In this document: positions 15,988 through 25,300 of the stretch, in pieces | Layout of the letters: every line of letters starts with the position of its first letter | Position numbering within the stretch: the first letter of the stretch is position 1 | Assembly (NCBI RefSeq): GCF_001570725.1 | Contig: NZ_BCNV01000006.1 | Span: forward strand, 226,604 to 290,603 | DNA: 64,000 bases | Source: Paenibacillus amylolyticus | Lineage (GTDB): Bacteria > Bacillota > Bacilli > Paenibacillales > Paenibacillaceae | Direction: 5' to 3' | Position numbers and translations under genes: made by a program | Notes under the pieces: generated by a model | Told to the model about the DNA's origin: nothing | Databases searched by the model: none | What the model saw: the letters and a program-made list of their open reading frames with translations, nothing else

Positions 15988-17913
15988 ATGAATGTACATA
16001 CTAACCATGAAGCAACCACGACCATTTTTATGACAGGTAGCACAGGTTTTATCGGCAAAGAAACGGTCAAACAACTCACGCAGGGAGACGCACAATTGCT
16101 CTTGTTGGTTCGTTCGGAACAGCGAGCCAGAACTGTGCTGAAGGCTTATGGAGTGAAGGATTTCAACCGAATTACCTTTATTACAGGTGATTTGTCCATT
16201 TCGGGTATTGGCCTTACCGCAGCGGACCGGGAGCGTTCTCTTGAAGCGAATGTGATCATTCATGCGGGTGGAACGATGGACGTCACTTTGGAACGAAAAG
16301 TAGCCGAGCAGATATTTATGAACGGGGCCAGAGAAGTGGCTCAGCTTGCACAAGAAATTCACCGTACAAGTGGACTGCGGCACTTTATCCACGTTGTCGG
16401 TTTCATGAGCCCTTATGGAGAGCGGAATGAACAGGGGAATTATCTACAGGTTGAGCATGTGGATAACAATGAAAGTGCGTATGAAGAGATGAAGTTTCAT
16501 GCTGATTTGCATATTCGGGAGCATGCAGAGCAGCATAACTACCCTTTATCCGTTGTGAACCCGAGTACAGTGGTTGGACCGCGTCCCACCGGTGAAACAG
16601 AGCAAACGGGTGGGATTGGGCTGCTTATCCAGGCCATCCAGAGAGGGCTTATGCCCGTAGTACCTGGAGGTTCATCCTATTGGTTACCCCTTGTGGAGAA
16701 CGATATTGTTGCACAGACGCTTGTTTTTCTATCCAGGGAAGCTGCTCCAGTCGGAGGAACCTACCCACTGTTGGCGCGGAAGGAAGACAGTCCCAATATG
16801 AAGGTGTTGCTGCATCTTCTGGCACAGCAATTGGACGTATCCAAACCCATAGGGGCCGTACCACTATCATGGATTCAATGGGCTATGAAGTCAGGTGGTA
16901 CACGTATCAGTGGTGTTCCAGCGGAGTCGGTGGCTTTTATTACCAACAGGTCATTCCCGGTTGAAGAGACGGAGGCTCTGTTCACACGTATGGGGCAATC
17001 CTGGCCGGACATCCGGGAACAGCTTCCGCTGGTTACAGCCGATCTGGATTATCGTCTTCGTTATACGCCGTTACCTGAGGGTTTTCCGACAGATTATATC
17101 CGGTCACGGAGTGGGGATATGGCTATGCTTGGTTGGGAGGGTGAAGGTGAGCCTTGGATCATTGTGCATGGCTTGCTTCAATCTGCCGATGAGATGTTAC
17201 CGTTGGGACGACAGCTTAGGGAACGGACAGGGAATCCGGTATGGTTAATCGATCTAGCTGGATTCGGACGGTCCCCTGTGCATCAGGGAGATGAGGCATT
17301 TGAAGGTCAGGTGAATGCGCTACTTAAGGCGCTTGGTGAGTTCGAAGGTCCTGTGAAGCTGGTGGGTCATTCGATCGGTGCAGCTATTGCAGCTGCGGCA
17401 AAGATGCGTAGCGGGCGGACAGACATCCGGCTGGGTTTGCTTCAGCCAGTCGCTAACAATTCGAATCCGAATGTACTGAGATGGATTTCCCGTTTGCCGA
17501 GAGGTGTGATGCGCTCCATGCTGCGTGGCAGATCGGAAAAAAGTTGGAACCGGATGTTCAGTACATACAGCGATGGAGAAGACAACAGTGTTAGGGATCA
17601 TACGATGGCCAAGAGAATACGCTCCAGCCTCCAATCTCCTCGAATTGCGGGAGCACATGCGGATTTGTTGCGGTGGATCCACTCCGGTCAGCGAAAAGGC
17701 GCCAGATCAACGTTGTGGGCGAAATTAGAGAGTCAGCACCACGTTCAGAATGCATTAGTCATATGGGGCAAGGCAGATCGAGAATATCATTATCCCCGGG
17801 ATATGAACCCACAGATCAAACACATAGAAGTGCCCTATGGGCATTACTTTCCGACGTTTCAGTATAAGGAAACAGCTGCAATCCTCGCCGAATGGTCCGA
17901 TACCGTGAGATGA
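15988..17913 (+). CDS. SDR-type reductase fused to an alpha/beta hydrolase
   Basis: A 641-residue fusion. Residues 1-370 form an extended short-chain dehydrogenase (thioester-reductase/epimerase type): nucleotide motif TGSTGFIGKETV (about 14) and catalytic YEEMK (about 165). Residues 385-640 form an alpha/beta hydrolase: VHGLLQS oxyanion region, nucleophile elbow GHSIGAA, acid in WGKADREY and His in YGHYFPTF. AAAGGAG precedes ATG 15988. It is probably derepressed when the TetR regulator binds its ligand. Substrate unknown; a lipid, aldehyde or xenobiotic would fit both domains. A fusion by sequencing error is unlikely because the frame is open throughout. Confidence 0.82.
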   Translation: MNVHTNHEATTTIFMTGSTGFIGKETVKQLTQGDAQLLLLVRSEQRARTVLKAYGVKDFNRITFITGDLSISGIGLTAADRERSLEANVIIHAGGTMDVTLERKVAEQIFMNGAREVAQLAQEIHRTSGLRHFIHVVGFMSPYGERNEQGNYLQVEHVDNNESAYEEMKFHADLHIREHAEQHNYPLSVVNPSTVVGPRPTGETEQTGGIGLLIQAIQRGLMPVVPGGSSYWLPLVENDIVAQTLVFLSREAAPVGGTYPLLARKEDSPNMKVLLHLLAQQLDVSKPIGAVPLSWIQWAMKSGGTRISGVPAESVAFITNRSFPVEETEALFTRMGQSWPDIREQLPLVTADLDYRLRYTPLPEGFPTDYIRSRSGDMAMLGWEGEGEPWIIVHGLLQSADEMLPLGRQLRERTGNPVWLIDLAGFGRSPVHQGDEAFEGQVNALLKALGEFEGPVKLVGHSIGAAIAAAAKMRSGRTDIRLGLLQPVANNSNPNVLRWISRLPRGVMRSMLRGRSEKSWNRMFSTYSDGEDNSVRDHTMAKRIRSSLQSPRIAGAHADLLRWIHSGQRKGARSTLWAKLESQHHVQNALVIWGKADREYHYPRDMNPQIKHIEVPYGHYFPTFQYKETAAILAEWSDTVR

Positions 17914-18007
17914 GTTCAGATTCGGACATGCAGGAATCCCATGCCAATTGTCGAAAGGGTCAAGTCGGGTTGTGAAGAGATACACCATAGACAGGAGAGA
18001 TACATGT

Positions 18008-18955
18008 ATGAGTCAGCAACTTGTGGAAATCAGTAAAAATGTGCTAACCGAGTGTCTGGGGCTGCGTAGCGGAGAGAATCTGGTGGTTGTCGCAGACGAT
18101 ATGAAACGGGATTTGGCGGAATCCATCTATGAGGCAGGAAAAGCACTTGGAGCAGAGTCGGTCCTGCTAATTATGGAGGAACGCAGCAGATCTGGAGAAG
18201 AGCCGCCTGCGCCCATTGCAAAGGCCATGATTCAGGCGGACGTAGCCGTGTGTATAACGCGATATTCATTAACCCATACCCAGGCACGCAAACAAGCGGC
18301 TGCATCAGGGACCCGAGTGGCAACGATGCCTGGTATGACAGAGGATATGTTTATGAACGGAGCAATCACGGCTGAATACTCAAAAGTAAAGGCATTAACC
18401 GAGAAGGTAACGGATCTATTAACGGCAGGTCGTCATGTACGAATAGAAAAGCAGGGCCATAGTCTTTCCTTTTCCATAGAAGGTCGTAACGGTGTACCGA
18501 GCACAGGTATGTACTTGAATCCCGGTGAATCGGGCAATTTACCATCTGGAGAAGCTTATATTGCTCCGGTTGAGGGTAAAGGTGAGGGCCGTATTGTTGT
18601 AGATGGTTCCGTTGCTGGAATAGGTGCACTCCGTGAGCCTATGCTACTAACCGTCAAGGAAGGACGTCTGGTGTCAGCTGAAGGCCCGGATGGGGCTCAA
18701 TTACTGGCAACACTTGGCGAGGGGGATGGTCGCTTTCTTGGTGAATTCGGGATTGGGACCAATAACAAGGCGCGAATCACGGGTGTAGTGCTGGAAGATG
18801 AGAAAGTGTATGGCACAATTCATGTAGCCTTTGGCAGCAATAATACATTCGGTGGAACGATTGCCGCCGGTGTGCATATCGATGCAGTTGTACAAAAGCC
18901 GGATGTGTACATCGATGATAAGTTGATTATGCGTCAAGGTGAATTGGTCGAATAA
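18008..18955 (+). CDS. Aminopeptidase, M29-related
   Basis: A 315-residue metallo-aminopeptidase-like protein. ATG 18008 follows AGGAGAG; another ATG at 18004 is out of frame. The N-terminal domain (about 1-150) has the SGENLVVVADD and YSLTHTQARKQA segments. The C-terminal domain carries the likely metal ligands in GEAYIAPVEGKGEG, LGEFGIGTN and HVAFGSN. It should trim N-terminal residues from peptides in the cytoplasm. It is monocistronic. Confidence 0.82.
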   Translation: MSQQLVEISKNVLTECLGLRSGENLVVVADDMKRDLAESIYEAGKALGAESVLLIMEERSRSGEEPPAPIAKAMIQADVAVCITRYSLTHTQARKQAAASGTRVATMPGMTEDMFMNGAITAEYSKVKALTEKVTDLLTAGRHVRIEKQGHSLSFSIEGRNGVPSTGMYLNPGESGNLPSGEAYIAPVEGKGEGRIVVDGSVAGIGALREPMLLTVKEGRLVSAEGPDGAQLLATLGEGDGRFLGEFGIGTNNKARITGVVLEDEKVYGTIHVAFGSNNTFGGTIAAGVHIDAVVQKPDVYIDDKLIMRQGELVE

Positions 18956-18992
18956 ATGAATCACTGAATAACTTCATTGAAGGGAATTGGGC

Positions 18993-19227
18993 ATGTCCAC
19001 AACGTGTCCACAGTGATGGATAACTGGAGCGAAAATTCAGATTTTACGTCAGATTTACAAACAAATACACAACATGTCCACATTAAAATAATGAATATCC
19101 ACATGAAATGCTAAACATATCCACAGCATGTGTGCAATATGTGCACAACTTATCCACAAATCAGGTATAACTCATGTTTTCATTCGAGAAAACAGTCCTT
19201 TTGGAGTAATAAAACGAGTTATCCACA
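18993..19227 (+). repeat. Cluster of DnaA boxes, helically spaced
   Basis: Eight same-orientation 9-mers of the form NTRTCCACA. Two are perfect TTATCCACA (19150-19158 and 19219-19227). The others start at 18993, 19004, 19074, 19095 and 19117, with a weaker one (TGCACA core) at 19139. Start-to-start distances are 11, 70, 21, 22, 22, 11 and 69 bp, so several boxes face the same side of the helix. It lies in a 409-bp gene-free gap with no replication genes nearby, so it is more likely a DnaA-binding regulatory or titration site than an origin. Confidence 0.75.
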
Positions 19228-19290
19228 GAAATCTTGATTTTTTGTTCCAAGTATTTGAAAACATAGAAACAGATCCATAAATATGGGGAT

Positions 19291-19333
19291 AAAAAAGACC
19301 AAAGATCAGCTTCGTGCCGATTTTTGGTCTTTT
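19291..19333 (-). terminator. Terminator of the chemoreceptor gene
   Basis: AAAAGACCAAA pairs with TTTGGTCTTTT around a GC-rich loop. T-tracts exist on both strands, so it may also stop transcription from the left. Confidence 0.8.
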
Positions 19334-19364
19334 CACATGTGAAATAATGAAATTGAATGTTAGG

Positions 19365-21344
19365 TTACTTACTCTCCGTGTTGAAACGACTAACTTCCAA
19401 GAGCAACTGATCTGCATGATCCGATAATGCCTTGGCGGCTTCTGCGATGTTACCAATAGATTCGGATTGCTCCGTTGTGGAGGATGCAGCTTCTTCCGTC
19501 GAAGCGGCACTTTGCTCGGCAACCGCTGCGAGGCCTGTAATGACGTCAGAGACCTGAGCTGCACCTGATTTGATGCTGTTCATGCCCGAAGTAATGGAAT
19601 TGATCTGATGAATAATCTCTTCAATGGACCGACGGATATTCTCAAATGATACTGACGTCTCTGCCATAGATTCGGATTGGGCTGTACTATTCAATCTGAA
19701 TTGCTCTAGCTCTGCTGCACTTTGCTGACCTGCAGTATTCAGATCATTCAGCAACTGATCGATACCCGCTACAGACTGTGAGGACTGTTCTGCCAGTTTC
19801 CGAACCTCACCAGCCACCACTGCGAATCCTCTGCCATGCTCTCCAGCACGGGCAGCTTCAATAGATGCATTCAAGGCCAGCAGATTGGTTTGGGCCGCAA
19901 TATTCTGAATACTGCCCGTAATTTCGGAGATTGCTCCAATTTTGCTAAGGAGTAGTTCATTGGATGTTTCGACTCGAGTAGTGGATTGTTGCCCGACTTC
20001 AGAAAGATTCATCTGGCGGCTGATAGCACTTGTACCACTTTCCATGGCCTGAGTAACATCCAGTATCGTTTGAGAGGCTTGATGAGCCTCATCTGTAATC
20101 TGATCAATCACTTGATTAATGCCAGATACCATTTCTGCACCGGATTGGATGGATTCAGCCTGTTCGCCTGCACCCTTGGCAATCTCTTCAATGACTGTGG
20201 AGATCTGACCTGCAATTTCATTGCTGCCGGAAGCTTCCTTGTACATCGTTTGAGAAGAGGCTTGTACTTGCTGTGCAGAGTGATCCACCTGTTGAATCAA
20301 CTGACGCAGAGAAGTGGACATGGCATTGAAAGAAGTACCTAATTGGGCAATTTCATCTTTACCTTTGACGTCAACCTGCACCGTAAGATCTCCTGCGGCC
20401 AATTGTTGCGCACTGTTCTTCATATTCAGCAGGGGTTTGATCGTTCTGAGTGCGAAGAAGTAGGCCAGAGCCGCCAGCACCAAGGTGAAAATAACGATAA
20501 ACGCCAGATACAGCTGTTTTGTCTTGGTGAATTCCGCCAAGGCAGCAGCTTTGGAGATGGAGGTTGCTACAATCCAGTTGGTATTCGGAATTTTCTCGTA
20601 ATAGATTAACTGCCGATCGTTATTATACGTATATTCGGACAATCCGCTAGGTTGATTAAGCATCGTACCCACAATATCGGTATAGTCACTCTGCTCGGCG
20701 AGAGGTGTGTTCAACAACTCTTGATTCGGATGTGATAGCACAACGCCCTTTTGGTCCAGTAAAAAGGTAAATCCGTTGTCTGTGTGGATTGAACTGATCT
20801 CATCCTTAATGGAATCAAGTGATATATTTTCCGATATGGCCCCTTGGAAATTCCCATTCTCGTCATGTAGCGGCACGCCGATGAAAATGGACTGTATACC
20901 GGCTTTGGTTACATAGGCATCACTGAACGTAAGTGCGTTCGAAGCTTTGATGGCTACGTACCATGGACGCTCGCGTGCATCGAAGGTGGCATCTGGTATG
21001 AAGCCTGCTCCGTCTAAATATGTACCGTCTTCGAGGCCGAAGTAAATGGTGGCGATATCCTCTTTGTTAGAGGCCAGTTGGAATGCTTGTAGATGCTCCA
21101 TGCTGATCTCATTGAGGGGTACCGTATCATCAATGACTTTGCCCAGTGTTTCAATGACTTTGGCTTGAGTCAAAGCCCAGCCATTAACTTCTGTTACTGC
21201 TTTCTGAACTGTACTTTGCAGCTCATTGTCTACAGATTCCGTCGCTTGCTTCTCAATCACGTACAGCGCGATATAGCTGAGTGGCGCAGCGAGCAGAATG
21301 CAGATGGTGGTGACGATGACAATAACTTTAGTTTTGAGCGTCAT
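19365..21344 (-). CDS. Methyl-accepting chemotaxis protein
   Basis: A 659-residue transmembrane chemoreceptor. TM1 (about 7-30), an extracellular double-Cache sensor (about 35-275, ATIYFGLEDGTYLDGAGF and DARERPWYVAIKA motifs), TM2 (about 278-300), HAMP (TIKPLLNMKNSAQQLAAGDL), then a long signalling coiled coil whose conserved tip reads EAARAGEHGRGFAVVAGEVR. dCache sensors of this kind bind amino acids or other small ligands. A sigma-D promoter lies upstream (21380-21406), as expected for a motility gene. A CheW-like gene is divergent. Confidence 0.96.
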   Translation of the reverse strand: MTLKTKVIVIVTTICILLAAPLSYIALYVIEKQATESVDNELQSTVQKAVTEVNGWALTQAKVIETLGKVIDDTVPLNEISMEHLQAFQLASNKEDIATIYFGLEDGTYLDGAGFIPDATFDARERPWYVAIKASNALTFSDAYVTKAGIQSIFIGVPLHDENGNFQGAISENISLDSIKDEISSIHTDNGFTFLLDQKGVVLSHPNQELLNTPLAEQSDYTDIVGTMLNQPSGLSEYTYNNDRQLIYYEKIPNTNWIVATSISKAAALAEFTKTKQLYLAFIVIFTLVLAALAYFFALRTIKPLLNMKNSAQQLAAGDLTVQVDVKGKDEIAQLGTSFNAMSTSLRQLIQQVDHSAQQVQASSQTMYKEASGSNEIAGQISTVIEEIAKGAGEQAESIQSGAEMVSGINQVIDQITDEAHQASQTILDVTQAMESGTSAISRQMNLSEVGQQSTTRVETSNELLLSKIGAISEITGSIQNIAAQTNLLALNASIEAARAGEHGRGFAVVAGEVRKLAEQSSQSVAGIDQLLNDLNTAGQQSAAELEQFRLNSTAQSESMAETSVSFENIRRSIEEIIHQINSITSGMNSIKSGAAQVSDVITGLAAVAEQSAASTEEAASSTTEQSESIGNIAEAAKALSDHADQLLLEVSRFNTESK

Positions 21345-21379
21345 GATTTTCCTCTTTTCTAATCCTGTATATACTATTT

Positions 21380-21406
21380 ATATCGGCAGTTGATGTGGTA
21401 ATTTTA
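21380..21406 (-). promoter_or_regulatory. Sigma-D (motility) promoter of the chemoreceptor gene
   Basis: Read on the minus strand: TAAA, exactly 15 nt, GCCGATAT. This matches the Bacillus sigma-D consensus TAAA-N15-GCCGATAA at all but the last base, about 36 bp before the start codon. Confidence 0.85.
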
Positions 21407-21421
21407 TATGGCTGTTGGTAG

Positions 21422-21598
21422 GGGGAGTGAGCGATTCAAGATCAGATTTCTTCACGGGCAGAAACAGTCACACAAGCGGCTCTTTCATCAGACGTAATCC
21501 AAGGAAATGGAATTTTGTTGAATCCAACAGGGCAAATGAGCAGAGCGGAGACAGCAACCGTAATGCAACGTTTGTTGAAGTTGGCAAAATTGATCTGA
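21422..21598 (+). pseudogene. Remnant of an S-layer-homology (SLH) protein, C-terminal domain
   Basis: The frame starting at 21422 reads one SLH domain: ISSRAETVTQAALSSDVIQG, then NPTGQMSRAETATVMQRLLK, ending in a natural stop at 21596. Codon 3 is TGA where SLH domains usually have Trp (EWA), and a TAG lies just upstream. Nothing of the rest of the gene is present. An 83-codon ORF in another frame covers the same DNA and is not the real gene. Confidence 0.7.
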
Positions 21599-21602
21599 AG
21601 CC

Positions 21603-21630
21603 TAAACATTTGACTGAAAATAACCGATAC
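21603..21630 (+). promoter_or_regulatory. Possible sigma-D promoter of the CheW-like gene
   Basis: TAAA (21603-21606), 16 nt, ACCGATAC (21623-21630). The spacing is one longer than consensus and the -10 has two mismatches. It is plausible because the downstream gene is a chemotaxis gene. Confidence 0.45.
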
Positions 21631-21697
21631 ACCAAAGTAACATCTAATGAGACGAAAGTAGTCTGATTATACGGAATGAGAGGGTATGGGGATAATT

Positions 21698-22129
21698 ATG
21701 GATGAGGGCATGCAATATATTAATTTTTCGGTAGGAGACCAGATCTTTGCACTACGAATTGATGAAGTTCATGAGATCATCAGAATGGTGCAGGTGACAA
21801 CGGTGCCATTTGGAAGTCCGGAGATCAGAGGTTTTGCTTCGTTGTATGGTAAGGTCGTTTCGGTTGTGAGTCTACGTGTATTGTTAGGCATGCCAGACCA
21901 GGAGGATACCACTTCTACACGTATTATTGTGGTGCCTTACAAAGGTGGATTTGTACCGCTGATCGTAGATATGGTCGATTCTGTCGTAAGTTACGATCGT
22001 TTCGAGGAACCTGCTGAGGAACATCGCCGTTTCATGCTTGGCGTTTTTGACAAAATCGGGTTCTGTGAAGATCATCGTGCTGGCATTTTGAACCTGGATG
22101 TATTGCTGGGCAGCTTGATCAGATCATAG
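21698..22129 (+). CDS. CheW-like chemotaxis coupling protein
   Basis: A 143-residue single CheW domain: YINFSVGDQIFALRIDEVHE at the start, TTVPFGSPEIRGFASLYGKV (the receptor/kinase contact region) and FVPLIVDMVDSVVSY. It should bridge chemoreceptors and CheA. ATG 21698 (GGGGA 5 nt upstream) is preferred; ATG 21686 would add four residues. It probably works with the divergent receptor. Confidence 0.88.
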   Translation: MDEGMQYINFSVGDQIFALRIDEVHEIIRMVQVTTVPFGSPEIRGFASLYGKVVSVVSLRVLLGMPDQEDTTSTRIIVVPYKGGFVPLIVDMVDSVVSYDRFEEPAEEHRRFMLGVFDKIGFCEDHRAGILNLDVLLGSLIRS

Positions 22130-22179
22130 TAATATAACGATCCGTAATTCTTTGAATATTCAGTATTATCCTTCGATTG

Positions 22180-22217
22180 ACCCAAATGTTCCTCATCCGC
22201 TTTTCGGGAGAAGGGAC
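22180..22217 (+). terminator. Terminator after the CheW-like gene
   Basis: AAATGTTCC pairs with GGGACATTT across a 20-nt loop that can form a small internal stem. Seven T residues overlap and follow the arm. Confidence 0.7.
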
Positions 22218-22236
22218 ATTTTTTTGTACCGCTAGT

Positions 22237-22286
22237 GCGTGTCTGAAAACTCCGAAGGATGCACTTCAGTGAGTTTTGAGACACGC
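22237..22286. repeat. 16-bp inverted repeat ahead of the helicase gene
   Basis: GCGTGTCTGAAAACTC (22237-22252) and GAGTTTTGAGACACGC (22271-22286), one mismatch, 18-nt loop. There is no T-tract, so it is not a typical terminator. It could be a small palindromic element or a protein site. Confidence 0.6.
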
Positions 22287-22390
22287 CTTAATCATCGAAA
22301 TAACCACTTTTTGTGGGTAAAGGTTTTTAAATCCGGTCATTTTCGTATATGATGGAGAGTAACAATGCGAAGGGATGACGGGAGACTTTA

Positions 22391-25300
22391 ATGATGCAAT
22401 CGCTGTATGGAGTATGGCTTGGTGACGTATTTTTTTGTTTTTCCGGTGAAACATCGGAACCACGTGTGGATGCATGGAGCCACGTGGTAAGAAGGTTGAA
22501 TTTTGGCGACGGGGGTCGTCTGTTTCAGCCTGCCGCTCTGCGTCTTGCGGAGCTGCGCTGGCCGAATCCGCTGAGGAACACGGCTGAAGCCAAGAACACG
22601 AAGCGGCGTCAACTGCTGGGACGCACATTGGAAGGATTGGCAGTCTCGCCCAAGGATGCCTTCAGGCTACTGCTGCAATGGGATGACCGTTTGTTAAATG
22701 CAGCCGGAATTCAGGTTGGAGAAGAGATGCGTTACTGGATCAAAGCGGCGCAGTTCACACAGGAGCTGCTGTTGCGGGGAGCAATTGCTCCATCGGCTGA
22801 ATTCGCAGCAAAGACCGGCGCACGGCGACGGACCGGGCAAGAAACATTGACGGGAGTATGGCGGCCACGCTTGGAACAGGAGGAGGACATCGAACGATTC
22901 CGTGATCTTGCTGAAGCGATGCCTCCCATCGGATTGGCTGCTCCCGGAGCCTATGCTTCATTGGAACCGGAAACGCGTGAAGAAGCAGGGGCGGCGGTAT
23001 TATTTTCATTCATGAGTGGAATGATTCATGCTGTAGTGACAAGTGAGTTGGAGGGTATGGACAGTGAACTGTCCCGATACCGTACTCCTTATCGACGCGG
23101 ATCTTCGCCAGTAGCCGAGCTCTGGTGGAATAGTCTGATCTCGATGTTCCGTCCTGTAACAGTGCAAGGGCCGACGGACGACATGACAGCGTTTATTCAT
23201 ACGTTGCAAGAAGCTGGTGGAACGACGATGCCGATCGTGGGAGCCGAAGAAATGGCGCCTGCCGAAGGCCAATTGAAGCTGGTACTCCGTTTGGAGCCGC
23301 CACTGGGCGAACATGAAACGATCTGGGGAATAAGCTTTTGGGTAGACAGTGAGCAGGAAACGAGCCTGAGGTTGCCTGTACGTACCATCTGGGCACATCC
23401 GGAGCGAGATCTGGACCGGGGGAAAGTATTATATACCTCGGCGGCAGAGCAGCTGTTGATGGCACTCGGGCATGCAGCAGAACTGGCACCTGAACTGGAG
23501 ACGGCGCTGCTCACCGCTCGTCCCGAGGGAATTAAGCTGGAGCAGCAGGGTTTCTTTGAATTTCTCACGCATGCGGTTCCACGTTTGCAGAAGGCCGGGA
23601 TAACCGTTCTCATGCCTTCAAGGTGGAGTCGTGCCGGGAAACGTCGGGCGGGACTACGTCTACAGATGTTGAATCGAGGAAACGAGCGGTTGCCTGGAGC
23701 CACATCGGCACTGGGCATGGAACAATTGGTTGCTTTCAAGGCGGAGCCTATGCTGGATGGCAAACCCGTCACGGCAGAGGAACTGGCAGCACTGGCTGAA
23801 TCCACAGTTCCCTATGTTATGTTCCGCGGTGAATGGATTGAAGTGGACACGAAAGAGATTCGCCAAGTCCTGCGTTATATGAAAAAAGAAGAAGAACAAT
23901 ATATGCCTCTATCCGAATGGCTGCATCTCGCAGCGGATGAAGGGGAGGATTCCGCATGGAAGGGCCTTTCCGTCTTCGGTGCCGAATCGGATGGGCTGCT
24001 CGCTTTCCTGCTCGATGGACAGGTGCTTCGTAGCATTGAGCCTCGTCAGGTTCCGGCAGAATTGCACGGTGAATTGCGTCCTTATCAGGAAAGAGGTTAC
24101 CAATGGTTATCAGCCATGCGCGAGCTGGGCTTCGGCGTATGTCTCGCAGACGATATGGGACTTGGGAAGACCATTCAGGTCATTACCTGCCTGTTGGAGC
24201 GCAAACACGAGGAGCGCCAGGCAGCCGAAGAGGAAGCCCGCGAGAATGAGATGCTGAACGGATCAGATGATGTATTCCCGGCGGATCAGCACACGAATGA
24301 ACAGCCTGTTCATCTGCCTGCACTTATTGTGTGTCCTACCTCGCTGCTTGGAAACTGGCAGCGTGAGCTGAAGCGGTTTGCCCCAGATCTGTCACTGTAC
24401 ATTCATCATGGCGGACAACGGTTGCACGGGAACGATTTTCAGGCAGAAGCGCAGACGCATGACATTGTACTCACGACCTATCATCTGGCAGGTAGAGATG
24501 GACCGGATCTGGCTTCGTTGCACTGGTCCACTATTGTGCTGGATGAGGCTCAATATATTAAGAACTACCGTACCAAACAAGCGCAAAGCGTGATGCGTCT
24601 GTCTACACTTCATCGTATTGCGATGACAGGAACACCTGTGGAGAACCGCTTGAGCGAACTCTGGTCCATTTTCCAGTTCCTTAATCCGGGGTATCTGGGC
24701 ACAGCTTCATCGTTCCGCCAGCGGTATACGGGACTCGGCCCATCTGAAGAAAATGCAGCATCCTTGCGTGAGCTTCATCGATTGGTATCTCCATTTATGC
24801 TCCGCAGGCTGAAAAGTGATCCGGATATTCGCAAGGATCTGCCAGAGAAGCTTGAACTGAAATCCTATTGTTCTCTGACGCCGGAGCAGACGGTGTTGTA
24901 CCAGCGTGTGGTGGACGATCTGATGGGTGGTCTGGATGGCAGAAACGGCATTGCCCGCAAGGGAATTGTTCTGTCATCTCTGACCAAGCTCAAGCAGATC
25001 TGTGATCATCCGGTGCTGGCGGACAGTAATCGGAAAGACCACGGTAAGGCTGAGGCATCTGGTAAGATGGAACGTTTGCTTGAACTGCTGGACGCCATCC
25101 GTGATAACGGAGAATCTGCCCTGATCTTCACGCAGTATGTTGCTATGGGGGATCTGCTGGTGTCGAGGTTGAAACAGCGATATGAGGAAGAGCCGTATTT
25201 CCTGCATGGTGGTGTGTCGAAGGCGCAAAGAGACGATATGGTGGATACTTTCCAAAAAGGAGAGGGACCGTCCATGTTTGTTCTATCTCTTCGTGCCGGA

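Noticed and set aside
18993..19227. Replication origin
   Set aside because: DnaA boxes are present, but no dnaA, dnaN or other origin genes and no clear AT-rich unwinding stretch are nearby.
21415..21666. 83-codon ORF in the SLH-remnant region
   Set aside because: The protein-like signal (SLH domain) lies in a different frame of the same DNA.
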